Source: Beta vulgaris subsp. vulgaris
Lineage: Eukaryota > Streptophyta > Magnoliopsida > Caryophyllales > Amaranthaceae
Length of the DNA stretch: 64,000 nucleotides
Reading direction: 5' to 3'
Assembly: GCF_026745355.1 (NCBI RefSeq)
Contig: NC_079202.1
Coordinates: 47,735,287-47,799,286 of the forward strand
Numbering within the stretch: position 1 is the stretch's first letter; the number at the start of each line of letters is the position of its first letter. The notes under the pieces are model-generated. The model worked only from the letters and a program-made list of their open reading frames with translations. It did no database searches and was not told where the DNA came from. Both the position numbers and the translations under genes were made by a program. Below, piece after piece: positions 44,326 through 55,935 of the stretch.

Positions 44326-44798
44326 GATGTTCTACTCTTTTTCTCTCTCTCTTTTTTTTTTTTTTTTGAGATACATGCATGTGCTGAAGGATATTCAGCA
44401 ATTTTTCTAGATCATTTTATGAGAAGTTTTTTTTATCCAATAGTTACCGGTTTTATATCCACTAATTAGGAAATTGATTGTTTTATAATTGCTATAATTT
44501 AGGCAAAGAAAGGAATAATACCAACTCTATAATTATAAGTATTCACAAACAGTATGTTAAACCCATTAAATATTACATACCCACAATTTCAGAACATCTC
44601 ACCAAATTGAGAATCCTCAAACAGAGAAACTTATGATAAAAAGGTGAATAATCAAACGTCGGAGAAAAATCGAACCAAAAGCAAAATAAATGAGTCGGCC
44701 ATGGACATGAGCATTCAGTGAGTTGAGAGCGAGTGAGTCGGCTCATTTTTGTTGTAATTCATCCAAAAATGAGTGTCAATTCGATCAATTGGAGTAAG

Positions 44799-44800
<2 letters not shown>
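44326..44800. other. Intergenic
   Basis: No gene or element recognised. Confidence 0.5.

Positions 44801-44802
<2 letters not shown>

Positions 44803-44846
<44 letters not shown>
44803..44846. repeat. (GA)n microsatellite
   Basis: About 20 uninterrupted GA units. Confidence 0.95.
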
Positions 44847-44850
<4 letters not shown>

Positions 44851-46685
44851 AACTCCTATAAAACAACAATTCATACAACCTGCATAACAAAACGGCAGCA
44901 GCAACTGGGAATCAACCAACAGAGAGGAGAGAGAAAAACTCCAACCCCAAAACCGCCATTAGATGAGAGAGAAACGAAAAATCCTAACAATTAAAATTCA
45001 GCCAATGAGAATAATTTGAAGTGACTAACAATTTTCTCACTTCTCTAGAAATGAGATAGAGAGAGGAAGAAGAGATGGAAGTATTCAAGTATTCTCTTTA
45101 ATAGGGAGATCGAAGGATTTGGAGGAGAGCGAGAGAAAAAAGAAAAAATGGTTTATGCAAGGGGTTTGAGTTTGAGTGTGGTCTTTTCTTTTTTTCCTTC
45201 CTCTGTTTACTCTTTTACCTTTTTCGCAGTGTTCATATATGACATAATCATCCTATTATATATCATACTTTATGAAAGAAGTATAAAACAACTCATGGAT
45301 GATGGGTTGATTGAAAAAATTACAAATGTGAAGTCGTATATGATATCCTGATAATATGTTAGCCAGCTAATTAATTTTCTTTTTTCTTAATTCACTTTTG
45401 GTAATGAGTATAATGAGATGCTAGCCCGTTCAGGAAGAAAGGCAAATGCAATAATAATAGTCATGCAAATTTATATTATTACCAAATAAGAAATAAAAAG
45501 ATGTTTTGTTCAGAAAAAATGTCACACCATGACTATGATAAGAGGTTACATATAACAAAAACAATAAAACCAATAACAACTCAATCTTTAGTCCCAAAGT
45601 GGTCTAAGATGGGCTAATATGAATCATCATAACAAATCATATCCACGACCAATACATACTAAATTTTTTTTATAAAAAAAACAGAGTTAGGGCTTGTTCT
45701 CTTTAGCATAAAACAACTGAACTGAATTAAATTATAACTAATAGTAATGATAATAATTTAGGAATTGAACTGAAAATAAGCCGAGGAGAACAGTCCTTTA
45801 AAGTGAGAGAAGTAAGACGAGACAATATATGAAATAAGAAATTAAATTAGGTAAAAAAAAAAGTGAAAACCAACATATAAGGGTCAGTTCACTTCAACTT
45901 AATTTGACAAAACTATGACGATATAAGTTCGAAAAAATTTAGATGATTAGGTGATCCAACGGGTTGCCAACCCTCTAATTATTGAAATTTCCTTGGCCAA
46001 GAGTATTCAGACATTAATTTTATGATTGTTCTCTCTCCAATTTATTTTATATATATATTAATATTATTATTTTATTGTGTCTAAGAGGGTTAACCTTAGG
46101 ATCACTCAAAATTTTCCCAGGCTCTTACATTCAAATGAAACAAAAAATATAAATCATCCACTTATGAACTTACGCTTGATATTAATATCATTTTTAAAGA
46201 AAATGTACACTTTGAATTTGGCTCATTCTATATAAAAATTCTAAAATAAAGGATTAGCAGAGAGAGTGCAACATGGCCCATGTGCTTAAATTATAAAATA
46301 TAGCTTTCTTTAATGAGCTTCAGACACTAATTAGGAAGGTGAATCAACAAAATGAGTTAATTATATATCAAGCTTATATATAAAAGAGGGATTTATAAGT
46401 ATTCATTTTAGTTGGTCTATAAGAGAGTAAAACTGTTGTAAAAGATCAGAAGTTATCGAATTAGAAAAGTTGTTAATTTACCTATGCACTTTGTTTTGAC
46501 AGCTTCTTTTTTCTTTGATGTAAAAGATAATATTGAAATGTAAATCATATGGAGAACTTATAAATCACACATACATTATATAAGTACTGTGTATTTATAT
46601 TTGTTTACTATACAAAATTATTTTTAATATTAAAATTATGGTGGCTTAATATATTCTAAAATTGTTTTTAGGAAGAAACTAATGA
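44847..46685. other. Intergenic
   Basis: No supported gene; small open frames (for example 45148-45351) show no motif. Confidence 0.45.
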
Positions 46686-46910
46686 GTAAGGATTATTTCA
46701 AGTAGCAATGGGAAATAAGGTATTTAGGCAAAAAAAAGTAAAGTGGGAAACCCCGTATGATACTCATTACGTCATATGAAACGGAAAATATGGTATGATA
46801 CAATATATCATCGAAATTGTGGTAATTTCAGGTAGCAACAGGGAATAAGGTATTTATACCCCATATGGTACTTATTCCGTCAGTTGGAACAAAATTTCTT
46901 ATGATGTTTC
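46686..46910. repeat. Diverged tandem duplication of about 130 bp
   Basis: atttcaagtagcaatgggaa...aaggtattt near 46695 recurs as atttcaggtagcaacaggg...aaggtattt near 46826, followed in both by a ccc(c)(g/a)tat.(g/t)gata/tactcatt(a/c)cgtca segment. Confidence 0.65.
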
Positions 46911-47439
46911 AAAAAAGACAGTTTTTTCGGCCATGTGCTAAAAGTCAAGGACAATCCCTATCACATGGTAGGTTTGTATCTCCCGAGACCAGTTCTTAGT
47001 CATGGCTAATTTTATGTAGCCATTTCTCAGTCACGAGTAAAAATTGTCTAATAGTACTAATTTATGAGAAAGAACATGGGAAATCTAACACTTAAAGGCC
47101 ATTTCGAGTAAAAAATGAAGACTGTAATGTGGAGAGGGTTTCCAAGACAATTGACCCTTAAGTGGATACTGGGATAAGACCAAGTTCGTGCAAATTTTCT
47201 TCCTTTTTGAAGCAGTTGAGATCATTAATTTACCTTTGTTATTACAACCCTTAGACGATGGCTTTGTGGGGCTACACCAAAATTGGTATATTATATTAAA
47301 TCATGTCATCACTTATTTTTCAAAGAATTCCCATACATAAATTATTAGCGGTTCAATTGTATCGAAAGTGTGGAGAAAATATGGAATTCCAAAGTTCCTC
47401 TTAAGGTGTTGTCAATTGGCTTTGCTTATGACTATGTTA

Positions 47440-47709
47440 TACAACCTCCCGTTCTTTTTCTACAGCAACAATTGAGTTTTCACTTTTACCAATGCACTAT
47501 TTTAACTATTAATATCTTTAATTACTTTTTAGTAAAATTATACAAAATTGATATTCTGAAAGTATGTATCGAGACGAATCTAACAAAACCCCACATGACA
47601 ATATTTTTCCTTACATAAAAATCATAATATATAGTGAAAGGTTATGATGGTGAATGGATAGTGTAAAAATCTCATTTTGCAATATTATAGAAATAGAACG
47701 GAGGAAGTA
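47440..47709. mobile_element. Stowaway-like MITE
   Basis: The ends caacctcccgttctttttct and agaaatagaacggaggaag (47442-47707) pair, with TA on both sides. Inner blocks (gagacgaatctaacaa, cccacatgacaatat) match the other Stowaways. Confidence 0.75.
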
Positions 47710-48254
47710 ACTTCCTAATAAATTTCGTTCTGCACTAAAAAGAAGTTTTCGAAAACATATGAATATCATGTATATGTTAAACAACTTTATAATTAATATA
47801 AAGGTGTATATCTCTTAAACACAAAGTTTTTTATCAAGTTAACATAAAAATTGTTTACACGTTTTCATTGTAGCTGATATATAAACATTATTATTATACT
47901 AATTCCCGTGGGCCTAAAACCTAATTAAATACAAAAGTCCACATAAGTAGGCGTTTTACTAGAATCATATCATGAGCAAGTTTGATAGTTGAGCTGCCTC
48001 CGTTTCTTAATATTTGCCACATCTCAAAGAGTAGTAGTTGACAGTTGACACCATACAACAAATTGGGCTGGAACTGAACCAATCTTCAGTCCGAAAACAT
48101 CTGTATCCCATGTTCCGGTCCAATTCGGATATAAAAACAAGGAGCAATAATCTGGTCCATACTATTGGGAGGTTTTTATGGGCTTTCACCAGCAAGAATG
48201 ACTTCTGGCCCGATTTTATGTCTCTCACCAAAAAAGCGTGACATCCGGGCCGTT
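47710..48254. other. Intergenic
   Basis: No gene recognised. Confidence 0.5.
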
Positions 48255-48850
48255 TAAAGTCCTAATAAAATTATGCATTTTTTTTAAATAGAAATTTCAT
48301 TAATGGAAGACTAAACAACATTTACAATAGATATTAAAGAAAAATAAGATACAATTAAACAAGGTTAAATCAAATTCGTCTTCGAAGAAACTATAATGAA
48401 CCAGATCGAACAATACATCACAACCCCTTATATCTATTGAATCAAGCAGCGATTGAGGAGGAAGTCTATCATTCTGACATAGTTTGAGAAGAGCATTCTT
48501 GATCGAGCTATGTTAACCGCATCCGAGATTCCAATATCTTCATGTTGAGTCTCGAAATTCAACCAATAAAAACAATTTCTCATACCTAAAAACAAAAAAA
48601 AAAAAAACACTCACAACTCTCATGGGAGAGAAGGAGATCTCCACAACATAGACTAGAAACCCCATAGCAGAGTTTGAAAAAATCTCATAAAAAATATTAA
48701 TTTATTCAACAAAATAAGAAAATGAACTAAAAACTAAAAATAAAAGGAGAAAAGGGGTTTACCATAGATGAAATCATCCATAGCATCCCCTAACTGATGA
48801 AGAAAGGATAAAGGAGGTTAGGATTTTAAAGAGAAAAAGGGGAGGCTACC
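48255..48850 (-). repeat. Dispersed repeat similar to 3541-4015
   Basis: Shares a T tract, tttcattaatgg, acatttacaatag and the later A-rich and ctcatgggagag motifs with 3541-4015 in the same order. It probably represents another copy of an unidentified retroelement 3' region. Confidence 0.35.
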
Positions 48851-49175
48851 TAATAAAATTATGTAATAGTGATAGATGGAATATTTTTTTCTATGAATAT
48901 ATACGATTAACCAACTTTATTTGAGTATAATTTTTATTTCCTCCATAATCTTGAGCGGTATCTCTCATTTTCGATACTCCATGGTCCCAAATGACAAAAT
49001 CAGTTTTTGTTCTCTTTTGATTTGATTCTCGTATCAATGCCTAACTAGCTAAACTCGGACCTTCCTGTTCCCCCTGGTTGAAAGGAATCAAAGTGAAGGA
49101 AACTTAGTATATGTTATATAATTTAAGAGTGTGTTTTGAGCGTAATATGGTATAATTATTAATTATAACTTATTA
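48851..49175. other. Intergenic
   Basis: No gene or element recognised. Confidence 0.5.
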
Positions 49176-49758
49176 TGTAATATGTGTACCAAGAATGTCT
49201 TAGCTTAGTGGTTAAGATTGAGGTGCTGTGAACGATAGGTCACAGGTTCGAATGTGGTGTCCTTTTTTGAAGTGACTAAAATACCCTTAATGATCTAATT
49301 AATGGAATGAAAAAAATTACAAAAGCAAATCATTTAAAAATTCTCATTCCAACTTGCCATTTAAAACAAGTTTAAAATGGTATATGCATCAAATACTTCA
49401 ATCAAAAATTAAATGGACAAAATATTTTTACCTTATAAAAAAAGATGGCATACATAACATGCACATGAAAAGTCTGAACATTCACTACCTTTGATACTCT
49501 TTAATTTAGTTAAACCAACTCATTATTTTTGTTCTTTTGGTTCAATGATCATTCACAAAAAGTTAATGTTAACAATCACTCACAACCTTTCTATTTTTTT
49601 ACATTAGCGAATTAATATATCTAAATTCATCTAACTGTTGAATTTTTCACATTTAAGTTTAATCATAAACAAAGTACGAATGGAGTATCTAATAGAATAA
49701 CAAATTTTGAAATTAACGCACGCATCGCGTGCATATGAAGGCTAGTGTAATATGTGTA
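49176..49758 (+). mobile_element. SINE-Helitron chimera with a 13-bp target duplication
   Basis: Perfect direct repeats tgtaatatgtgta (49176-49188, 49746-49758) flank 49189-49745. The first ~70 bp are a tRNA-like SINE head: box A tagcttagtgg starting about 12 nt in, box B ggttcgaat at about 49247-49255. From about 49260 the sequence is nearly identical to the Helitron at 50328-50848 (from ttttgaagtgactaaaat onward) and ends precisely at its 3' hairpin and CTAG. The junction falls in gtggtgtcct, which resembles gtggtatcct of the Helitron. Confidence 0.8.
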
Positions 49759-50326
49759 ATGACATACACTTCAACAAAAATGACATGGACTAGACAAATA
49801 ATGACATGGATCTCATGTCATTTATTCATATTAGTTAAGTTTTCTTACGAAAGAAGGGGGTGGTTTGAAGGTTGTTATACCCAAGAACATGTGATACTTT
49901 AATTGTATTTGTGTGTGCTCACTTTGTTTGTGTTTTCCCGAATTTATATGATTTAAACTTATTTAATTTAAACTTAGGATACTTATCCGAATATGTAAGA
50001 ATTTATTGAAGATTATTATTATAACTAAATTTTTGCAACAATCTGAATTTATTTAAACTTATTTGAGACTTATCTCGGCTAATTTTTCTAAAAATCATTT
50101 TAAAGTTAAAGAGAATGCATTCTTATTATGTGAATCGCATGACATGTGTATGTCACGTTTGACTTTAGTGTGCTTGTCATTAACATTAACATTATGCTAT
50201 TTGTCCTTAATATTTCTGTTCATCAAGCATAAAAAAGGCAATTCCGACATAATTCAAGCCGATTTGGAACTAGTAATTCGAACTGAAACCAAAAATGAAA
50301 AATCTAACTCTGAGTCCAGTCTCCAA
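49759..50326. other. Intergenic between the chimera and its Helitron relative
   Basis: No gene is supported; a 92-codon frame at 50063-50341 has a hydrophobic segment but no recognisable family. Confidence 0.45.
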
Positions 50327-50849
50327 ATCTCTATTATATAAGCCAAGGGAGGAGGTGTGGTATCCTCTTTTGAAGTGACTAAAATACCCTTAATGATCTA
50401 ATTAATGGAATGAAAAAAATTACAAAAGCAAATCATTTAAAAATTCTCATTCCAACTTGCCATTTAAAACAAGTTTAAAATGGTATATGCATCAAATACT
50501 TCAATCAAAAATTAAATGGACAAAATATTTATACCTTATAAAAAAGATGGCATACATAACGTGCACATGAAAAGTCTGAACATTCACTACCTATACTCTT
50601 TAATCCAGTTAAACCAACTCATTATTTTTGTTCTTTCTGTTCAATATTCATTCACAAAAAATTAATGTTAACAATCAATCACAACCTTTTTATTTTTTTT
50701 ACATTATTAGCGAATTAATATATCTAAATTCATCTAACTGTTGAATTTTTCACATTTAAGTTTAATCATAAATAAAGTATGAATGGAGTATCTAATAAAA
50801 TAACAAATTTTAAAATTAACGCACGCATCGCGTGCATATGAAGGCTAGT
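50327..50849 (+). mobile_element. Short non-autonomous Helitron
   Basis: The 5' end is TCTCTATTATATAAG at 50328 and the 3' end CTAG at 50848, between host A and T. The 3' hairpin gcacgcatcgcgtgc (50821-50835) sits 12 bp from the end. 521 bp, no coding capacity. Confidence 0.88.
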
Positions 50850-51048
50850 AGGAATATAGTCTAGGTGGATTTTGCACAAAGTTTGACAGTTTCTGACTCC
50901 TACTCAACTCGATTTGATATCCCACTGGCATATATACATATCCCACCCGATTCAATTAGCAATTTTTTTTAGCTATATGTATTACGTCATCCAGTTCATA
51001 TTATTCATTTATAACATTATATATGCACTTTACTGTATCAATATTTCA

Positions 51049-51312
51049 TACTCCCTCCGTCCCTAAATAGAGTGCCCATTTCTCCAATGCACGTTTGCCA
51101 ATGCACGTTTTGTATCGTTAATATCTTTAATTTCATATTAGCAAAAATTATAAAAGTTTGATTTTCTTAATGTACGTAATGAGACGAATCAAACAAGACC
51201 CCACATGACTATGTTTTTTCTTATATATTAGAAATGTTTTTTGAGGGATTTCTTTACCTTTGAATAGTGTCCAAAAAAGAAATGGGCACTCTATTAAGGG
51301 ACAGAGGGAGTA
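51049..51312. mobile_element. Stowaway MITE
   Basis: ctccctccgtccctaaatag ... attaagggacagagggag (51051-51310) with TA on both sides. Both ends also carry agtgcccattt / aaatgggcact. Confidence 0.92.
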
Positions 51313-51472
51313 ATATTTACTAAACACAATGAAAGATATCCATACAGATGAGAACGTATATTTCAAAACAAGGTGGTAGATTAATGGCTAATGCAATAGC
51401 TTCTATAACATTTGTTTGTAAAAAAGTAACATTAATTGAAGAGAGAATTGAATCCGGGTCAAAGATGGAAAT

Positions 51473-51966
51473 TGTTATAACGAATGTGAGAAAGATCAAA
51501 TAACGAATGCAAAACAAAGAAAAACGCACACAGATTTAACGTAATTCACAACAATGTGTTGGCCACGTCCACGACAGGAGAGAAAATAGTTTTATTATTC
51601 TTGAGAAATAACATATTACAGATGTGTTTTTAGCACCAATGACCCCCTAAAACAAATTAGGTTGAAAGCCTATCTATAACCTAGCTCGAAAAACGCGTTT
51701 AAAAGCTCACCGTCCGATCAGGTAGGGCGACATCCTCACCATCGGGCGGTAATTATTTCAACCCCAGATTTGTCTCGGTCCCGATAGGGTGGCCATCGCC
51801 CGGTCGTGATTTGGTGATCACCCCCGATCGGGCGGCCTGCTGCCAAGCCCCTCTCGAGCTCCTTCGACCCCGCTCGATCGTGCGACACTGCTCGACCTGA
51901 CAGGGCGCCCCTGCGAACAACTCCTTTGACGAATGTTCAACCAGATTCAAGGCACAAATTCCTATA
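51473..51966 (-). repeat. 3' LTR of Copia-B
   Basis: 494 bp. Its first two bases are TA where TG is expected. Related to the 5' LTR and, more loosely, to the LTRs of Copia-A, with the same cccgatcggg motifs. Confidence 0.9.
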
Positions 51967-51978
51967 AATCTCCACCTT
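51967..51978 (-). promoter_or_regulatory. Polypurine tract of Copia-B
   Basis: aaggtggagatt on the minus strand, identical to that of Copia-A. Confidence 0.75.
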
Positions 51979-52189
51979 AACTTGAACATTCTAGCAATAA
52001 AACCAAAAAACTAGATAATAGATGAACAAATAACTAGATAACAGACGCATTGAACACAATGCCCAGAGTCTCCCTACAATCAGATTTGCCCTGAAAGACA
52101 ACCAGATGTAGACTTGTCTCTTAAGGACACCAGATTACCCCGACCCCTAAGGACCACTTGCCCCCCAAAGGGCAATTAACAGCGTCGAA

Positions 52190-52745
52190 TTGTTTGTAAG
52201 TCCAAGCAACCTTAGAACTTACCTTGTGGAACCAGATTCGTATATGTGGCTTGCTTATACTCTTTTCTAGCATAAGTAACACCTTCCTTGGACGGCTCAG
52301 ATATATCTACCCCTCTGACAGATAATGCAAAACCCACCATGTCTTTACAACCGTCTCTTTGGGGAGAGTTCCCAAAGATTACATGCCGACCAAGAGCCAA
52401 ATTTGGCTGACTCGATTTGACGACGAAGAACACGAAATTTCATATTCTAATTGTAAGTGTTGACAGGCTTTTCCCTGACGTGAACCACCACTCCATTCTA
52501 GAGTGCCACTGTGCTCCACCTATTTCTCAACACTACCACAAACAGCCAATGTGGCAACTCTAAACTCATATAACATAGACCCTTGCAACACATACAATGT
52601 CTTCCTTTTAACACCTTTCAAAATTATCTTTGAACCCCTGTAGACATACAAAACTCTACCTTCACCTTTGAAACTGAACCCTTTTCTTTCTAATAGACTA
52701 AGTGAAATCAAAATCTTTGTAACCTGTGGAACGTGCCTAACATTG
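52190..52745 (-). pseudogene. Copia-B pol remnants (pre-integrase and C-terminal end)
   Basis: On the minus strand NVRHVPQVTK, LISLSLLERKGFSF and LYVLQGS belong to the region before the copia integrase. Further down, VPQGKF..CLDL matches the last residues of pol (VPQSKFQHCLNL in Copia-A). Between them the sequence is scrambled and full of stops, so the large central deletion lies at about 52440-52520. Confidence 0.75.
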
Positions 52746-54165
52746 TGATAAGTCATTTTTGTATATAGTTTTCAGGGCATTTAGATTGCATTTTAGAGCA
52801 TTTAGTTTCATATTTAGGTTCATTATTGCATCATATTCTTAAGTTATGTTATTCTACTCCTATTCGGTATGTTTTCTTGTTTTTGATAAATTTCAGTTAG
52901 TGAGAACGTATTTGGATTATGATTAGTGCTAAGCTTGAGGATTAGGAGCAAGTGGAAGGAAGTTGCAATGCATAAGGATCGTCATGGATATTTTATAGTA
53001 CGAGTTTGAGCGAAAAACGAAGAGAAAAATCATTAGCAGAGATGAAAAAGAGTTATGTCTACCCTTCTGATCATAACTTTTGATGTGATTCTTAGAATCG
53101 AGTAATTATAGCAGATTTGGGAATTAGACTTGCAGATCTTTCCAATGATAGGTGGCACGCCTCGAGGATACTTTTATTCAAGGAGTTATGCTCTTCGGAA
53201 GATTAACTGTTTCTGCATGAATCTGCCACGCGTACGCACGAATCACTATTCCGCCAATTTAATGATATATTCAAGACTTTTCTTATGTTGTAAATTACTT
53301 TCCTAGTCATATGTGGTCACTTTTTTTTAGGGGAAAAAAAAAGTAACCTCATATGACTATGAGGTTACTTAATATAATTTAGATTAGGTTTTCATTCTTT
53401 CTTTCGTCCTCCCTACAGACGTTATTTTCTTAGTTTTGGTTTAGATTTCTCCTCTCTTTCTCTCTAGTTTTTAGTTGTAAACCCTAGTTTTGTATTCTTC
53501 TGCATTAATTCATGAGTTTTATTAGTTTCTTTTCTTGATTTCTTTGATTATATTTTCTTTATAGATTTAAATTTTGTTATTTATTTCATGATTGAGTAGT
53601 TTTTATTTCTAGGATTTGGGAATCCATCATGTTTATTTGCTATGATTTGATTGATTTATTGATGGTTTGATTAGTTACTTATTTCTCTAATTGATTAGTA
53701 TTTTATTATTAATCTTGCAATCTCATCAATTGTCTGATTAAATATTGCTTATATAATGTCGTAGATTGAAAGATAGTACTCTTTAGAGGCTTACCTACAA
53801 TTAGCAAATCTGATTACGTTGAGCGACTATACTAGCATATGTTGATTTGAGTGTGTTAAGACCTAATCGTAGGATTAACATGTTCTCTAGATATTTGATT
53901 AATTGAACTATTGATGATATTTTGATAGAGTATAGTTATAAACATGGTGAACCATTACCCTCGATTTTTTTTAGTTTGATTTTCGTAATTTGATTAGTTT
54001 AGAACTTTAATTCAAATATTTGTGATCTTGTTTAGTTTCTCTATACCTTATAAACTAGATTAAAACGACCATCTCTCTTTGGATTCGACCCTATTTACCC
54101 TACTATATTGTTAGAAGGTTTGCTAGGATTTATTTTTGACAGGTGTACGACAGCCTATAACATTG
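52735..54165 (+). mobile_element. Solo-LTR-like insertion in Copia-B
   Basis: 52746-54152 (1407 bp) starts TGATAAGTCA and ends ACGACA, so it has the TG...CA ends of an LTR. It contains typical plant LTR phrases (ctttggattcgacccta, gagttatg..c) and no coding frame. The flanks are gcctaacattg (52735-52745) and gcctataacattg (54153-54165): an 11-bp match with 2 extra bases, longer than the usual 5-bp LTR duplication. The insertion separates copia codons that are continuous in related elements. Confidence 0.65.
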
Positions 54166-54560
54166 TTCAAAGTACCGACTTTCCCATCACATGTCCTAAT
54201 TCTGATGGACCCTATACCAATTGTCTTGCAGATAGACTTCCCTGTTGGCCATAGCAATATTTCCATTAACCTGTTTGTAGTTCACAAACCACTTCTCGTG
54301 CGAACACATATGACAAGATGCCCCCGAATCAAGAACCCATGCATCCGACAGATGCATTTGTTCATCAGCAACTAAAGCAAGATCATCCTCAGAATTCGTA
54401 TTCCCTACTGCAACAGCAGCAGAACCAGACCCGGATTTATTTCCTTATGCTTCTTTTTAGGATATTCCTTTTTTCAATGCCCCTTCTCCTTACAGTAATT
54501 ATTACAAATATCATTAGGTTTAGGATCCCCTTCAGAATTTCTAGATTTTTTTTAAAAAAA
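54166..54560 (-). pseudogene. Copia-B nucleocapsid and protease remnants
   Basis: On the minus strand the zinc knuckle reads C-x3-C...GH followed by a stop and a Cys-to-Tyr change, then AWVLDSGASCHMC, the aspartic protease active site, HEKWFVNYK and ANRE..CLQ. It stops at the solo-LTR-like insertion. Confidence 0.75.
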
Positions 54561-55200
54561 AATTACCATGTCCCTTTCCGGCCACTACTGGCTACTAATC
54601 CAGAAGCCTGATTATCTATAACTGTACTACCAGATGCCTTATGGCGTAATTCCCTAGTATGCAGAGATGATCTAACCTCTTCTAGGGACACAAATGCTTT
54701 ACCAAGAATGAAAGATTGCACAAAATTTTCATATGACAACGATAAAGAAACAAGCGGAATCAAAGCAGCATCCTCATCCTCCACCTTAACATCAATATTC
54801 CGCAATTCCAACAATATTATATTTAATTGATCTAGGTGATATCTAAGAGGTGTACCTTCATTCATACACGGGCTGAATAGACGTTGCTTCAAAAGCAACT
54901 TGTTGGTTAGAGATTTTGTCATATACAAACTCTCTAAATTCAACCACAGACCATATGCGATTTTCTTCTCTGCGACTTTAGTAATTATGTCATCAGCCAA
55001 ACACAACATGATCGCTGAATGCACATTTTCCTCCAGAACAACCATCTCAGCGGTAACTAGATCTGATGACTTCTTTGCCAATAGTGCCCACAACCCTTGT
55101 TACTTTAGTAATGCCCGTATCTTGATTTGCCACAAACTAAAACTGTTTCTACTAGTGTATTCATCGATTTTCACACTCATCCCAGACATCTTTATTTCTC
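54561..55200 (-). pseudogene. Copia-B gag
   Basis: From about 55193 on the minus strand a MSGMSVKIDE-type start, then the copia gag domain: QGLWALLAKK, GLWLNLESLYMTKSLTNKLLLKQRLF, LDQLNIILLELRNIDV, SYENFVQSFI. A frame of 176 codons is open (55093-54563), and the N-terminal part needs a frame change or stop read-through near 55095. Gag forms the particle in intact elements. Confidence 0.82.
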
Positions 55201-55220
55201 ACTCAAATCGAACACAAAGC

Positions 55221-55232
55221 TCTAATACCAAT
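55221..55232 (-). promoter_or_regulatory. Primer-binding site of Copia-B
   Basis: tggtattagagc on the minus strand, two bases after the 5' LTR. It is one base off TGGTATCAGAGC, the common plant copia site for initiator-methionine tRNA. Confidence 0.8.
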
Positions 55233-55233
55233 T

Positions 55234-55682
55234 TGTTATAACGGATGTGAGAAAGAACAAATAACGAACGCAAAACAAAGACAAGCGCACACAGATTTAA
55301 CATGGTTCACCAACAATGTGTTAGCTACGTCCACGAACATAGAGAGAAAATATTATATTGCTCTTGAGGAATAATAGATTATAGATGTGTTTTTAGCACT
55401 AATGATCGCTCAAAACAAATTAGGTTAGAAGCTTATTTATAACCTAGCTAGCTCGAAAAACGCGTTTCCGTGTTAAAAATCCCACCGCCGGATCGGGTTG
55501 AGTGACATCCTCCCGATCGGACGATAATTTTCATCACCAAATTCGTCTCGGTTCCGATCGGGCGGCCTGCTGAGCTCCTTCGACCCCACCCGATTGGGCG
55601 GCACTGCCCAATCGGACCGAGTGCCCCTACGAACAGCTTTTTCGACGAATGTTCAACCGAATTTAAGGCACAAATTCCTACA
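55234..55682 (-). repeat. 5' LTR of Copia-B
   Basis: 449 bp, TGTAGGAATTTG ... CCGTTATAACA on the minus strand, with aaacgcgtttt before the likely TATA (ttataaata) and cccgatcgg-type palindromes in U3. Confidence 0.9.
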
Positions 55683-55687
55683 TAAAT

Positions 55688-55930
55688 AATAATATTGGAT
55701 GTCAGAGAAAACAAGTTGGATCGTAATTAGAAGTCGGAGGTAGGGTAGTTCGAAAGTTTGTTTATAAGATTGAGGTCGAATTATCTAATATTCAATCTGA
55801 ATCCGACTCTTTACCATTTCTAATCAAGCTAGGTAACACTAGTTATGATATATTGAAACTAGTTTTTAGGTTCGAACTATGCCTCGGGTAATCATAATTT
55901 TCATTTATTAGTATTTTACATTGAAAGTAT
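55688..55930. other. Intergenic
   Basis: No gene or element recognised. Confidence 0.5.
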
Positions 55931-55935
55931 AACAC

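Larger units (their letters stand above)
51468..55687 (-). mobile_element. Ty1-copia retrotransposon, deletion derivative (Copia-B)
   Basis: The LTRs are at 55234-55682 (5') and 51473-51966 (3') on the minus strand, with flanks gaaat and taaat matching at four of five positions. It has a PBS and a PPT. The gag is very close to that of Copia-A. Most of integrase, all of the RT core and most of RNase H are missing: the pre-integrase part runs into the extreme end of pol. A 1.4-kb solo-LTR-like insertion (52746-54152) interrupts the protease-integrase region. The element is defective. Confidence 0.9.

Noticed and set aside
49205..49260. tRNA gene
   Set aside because: Box A and box B are present, but no cloverleaf with acceptor and anticodon stems can be drawn; this is a SINE head. 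The same holds for 13250, 26405, 32285, 39728 and 55936.
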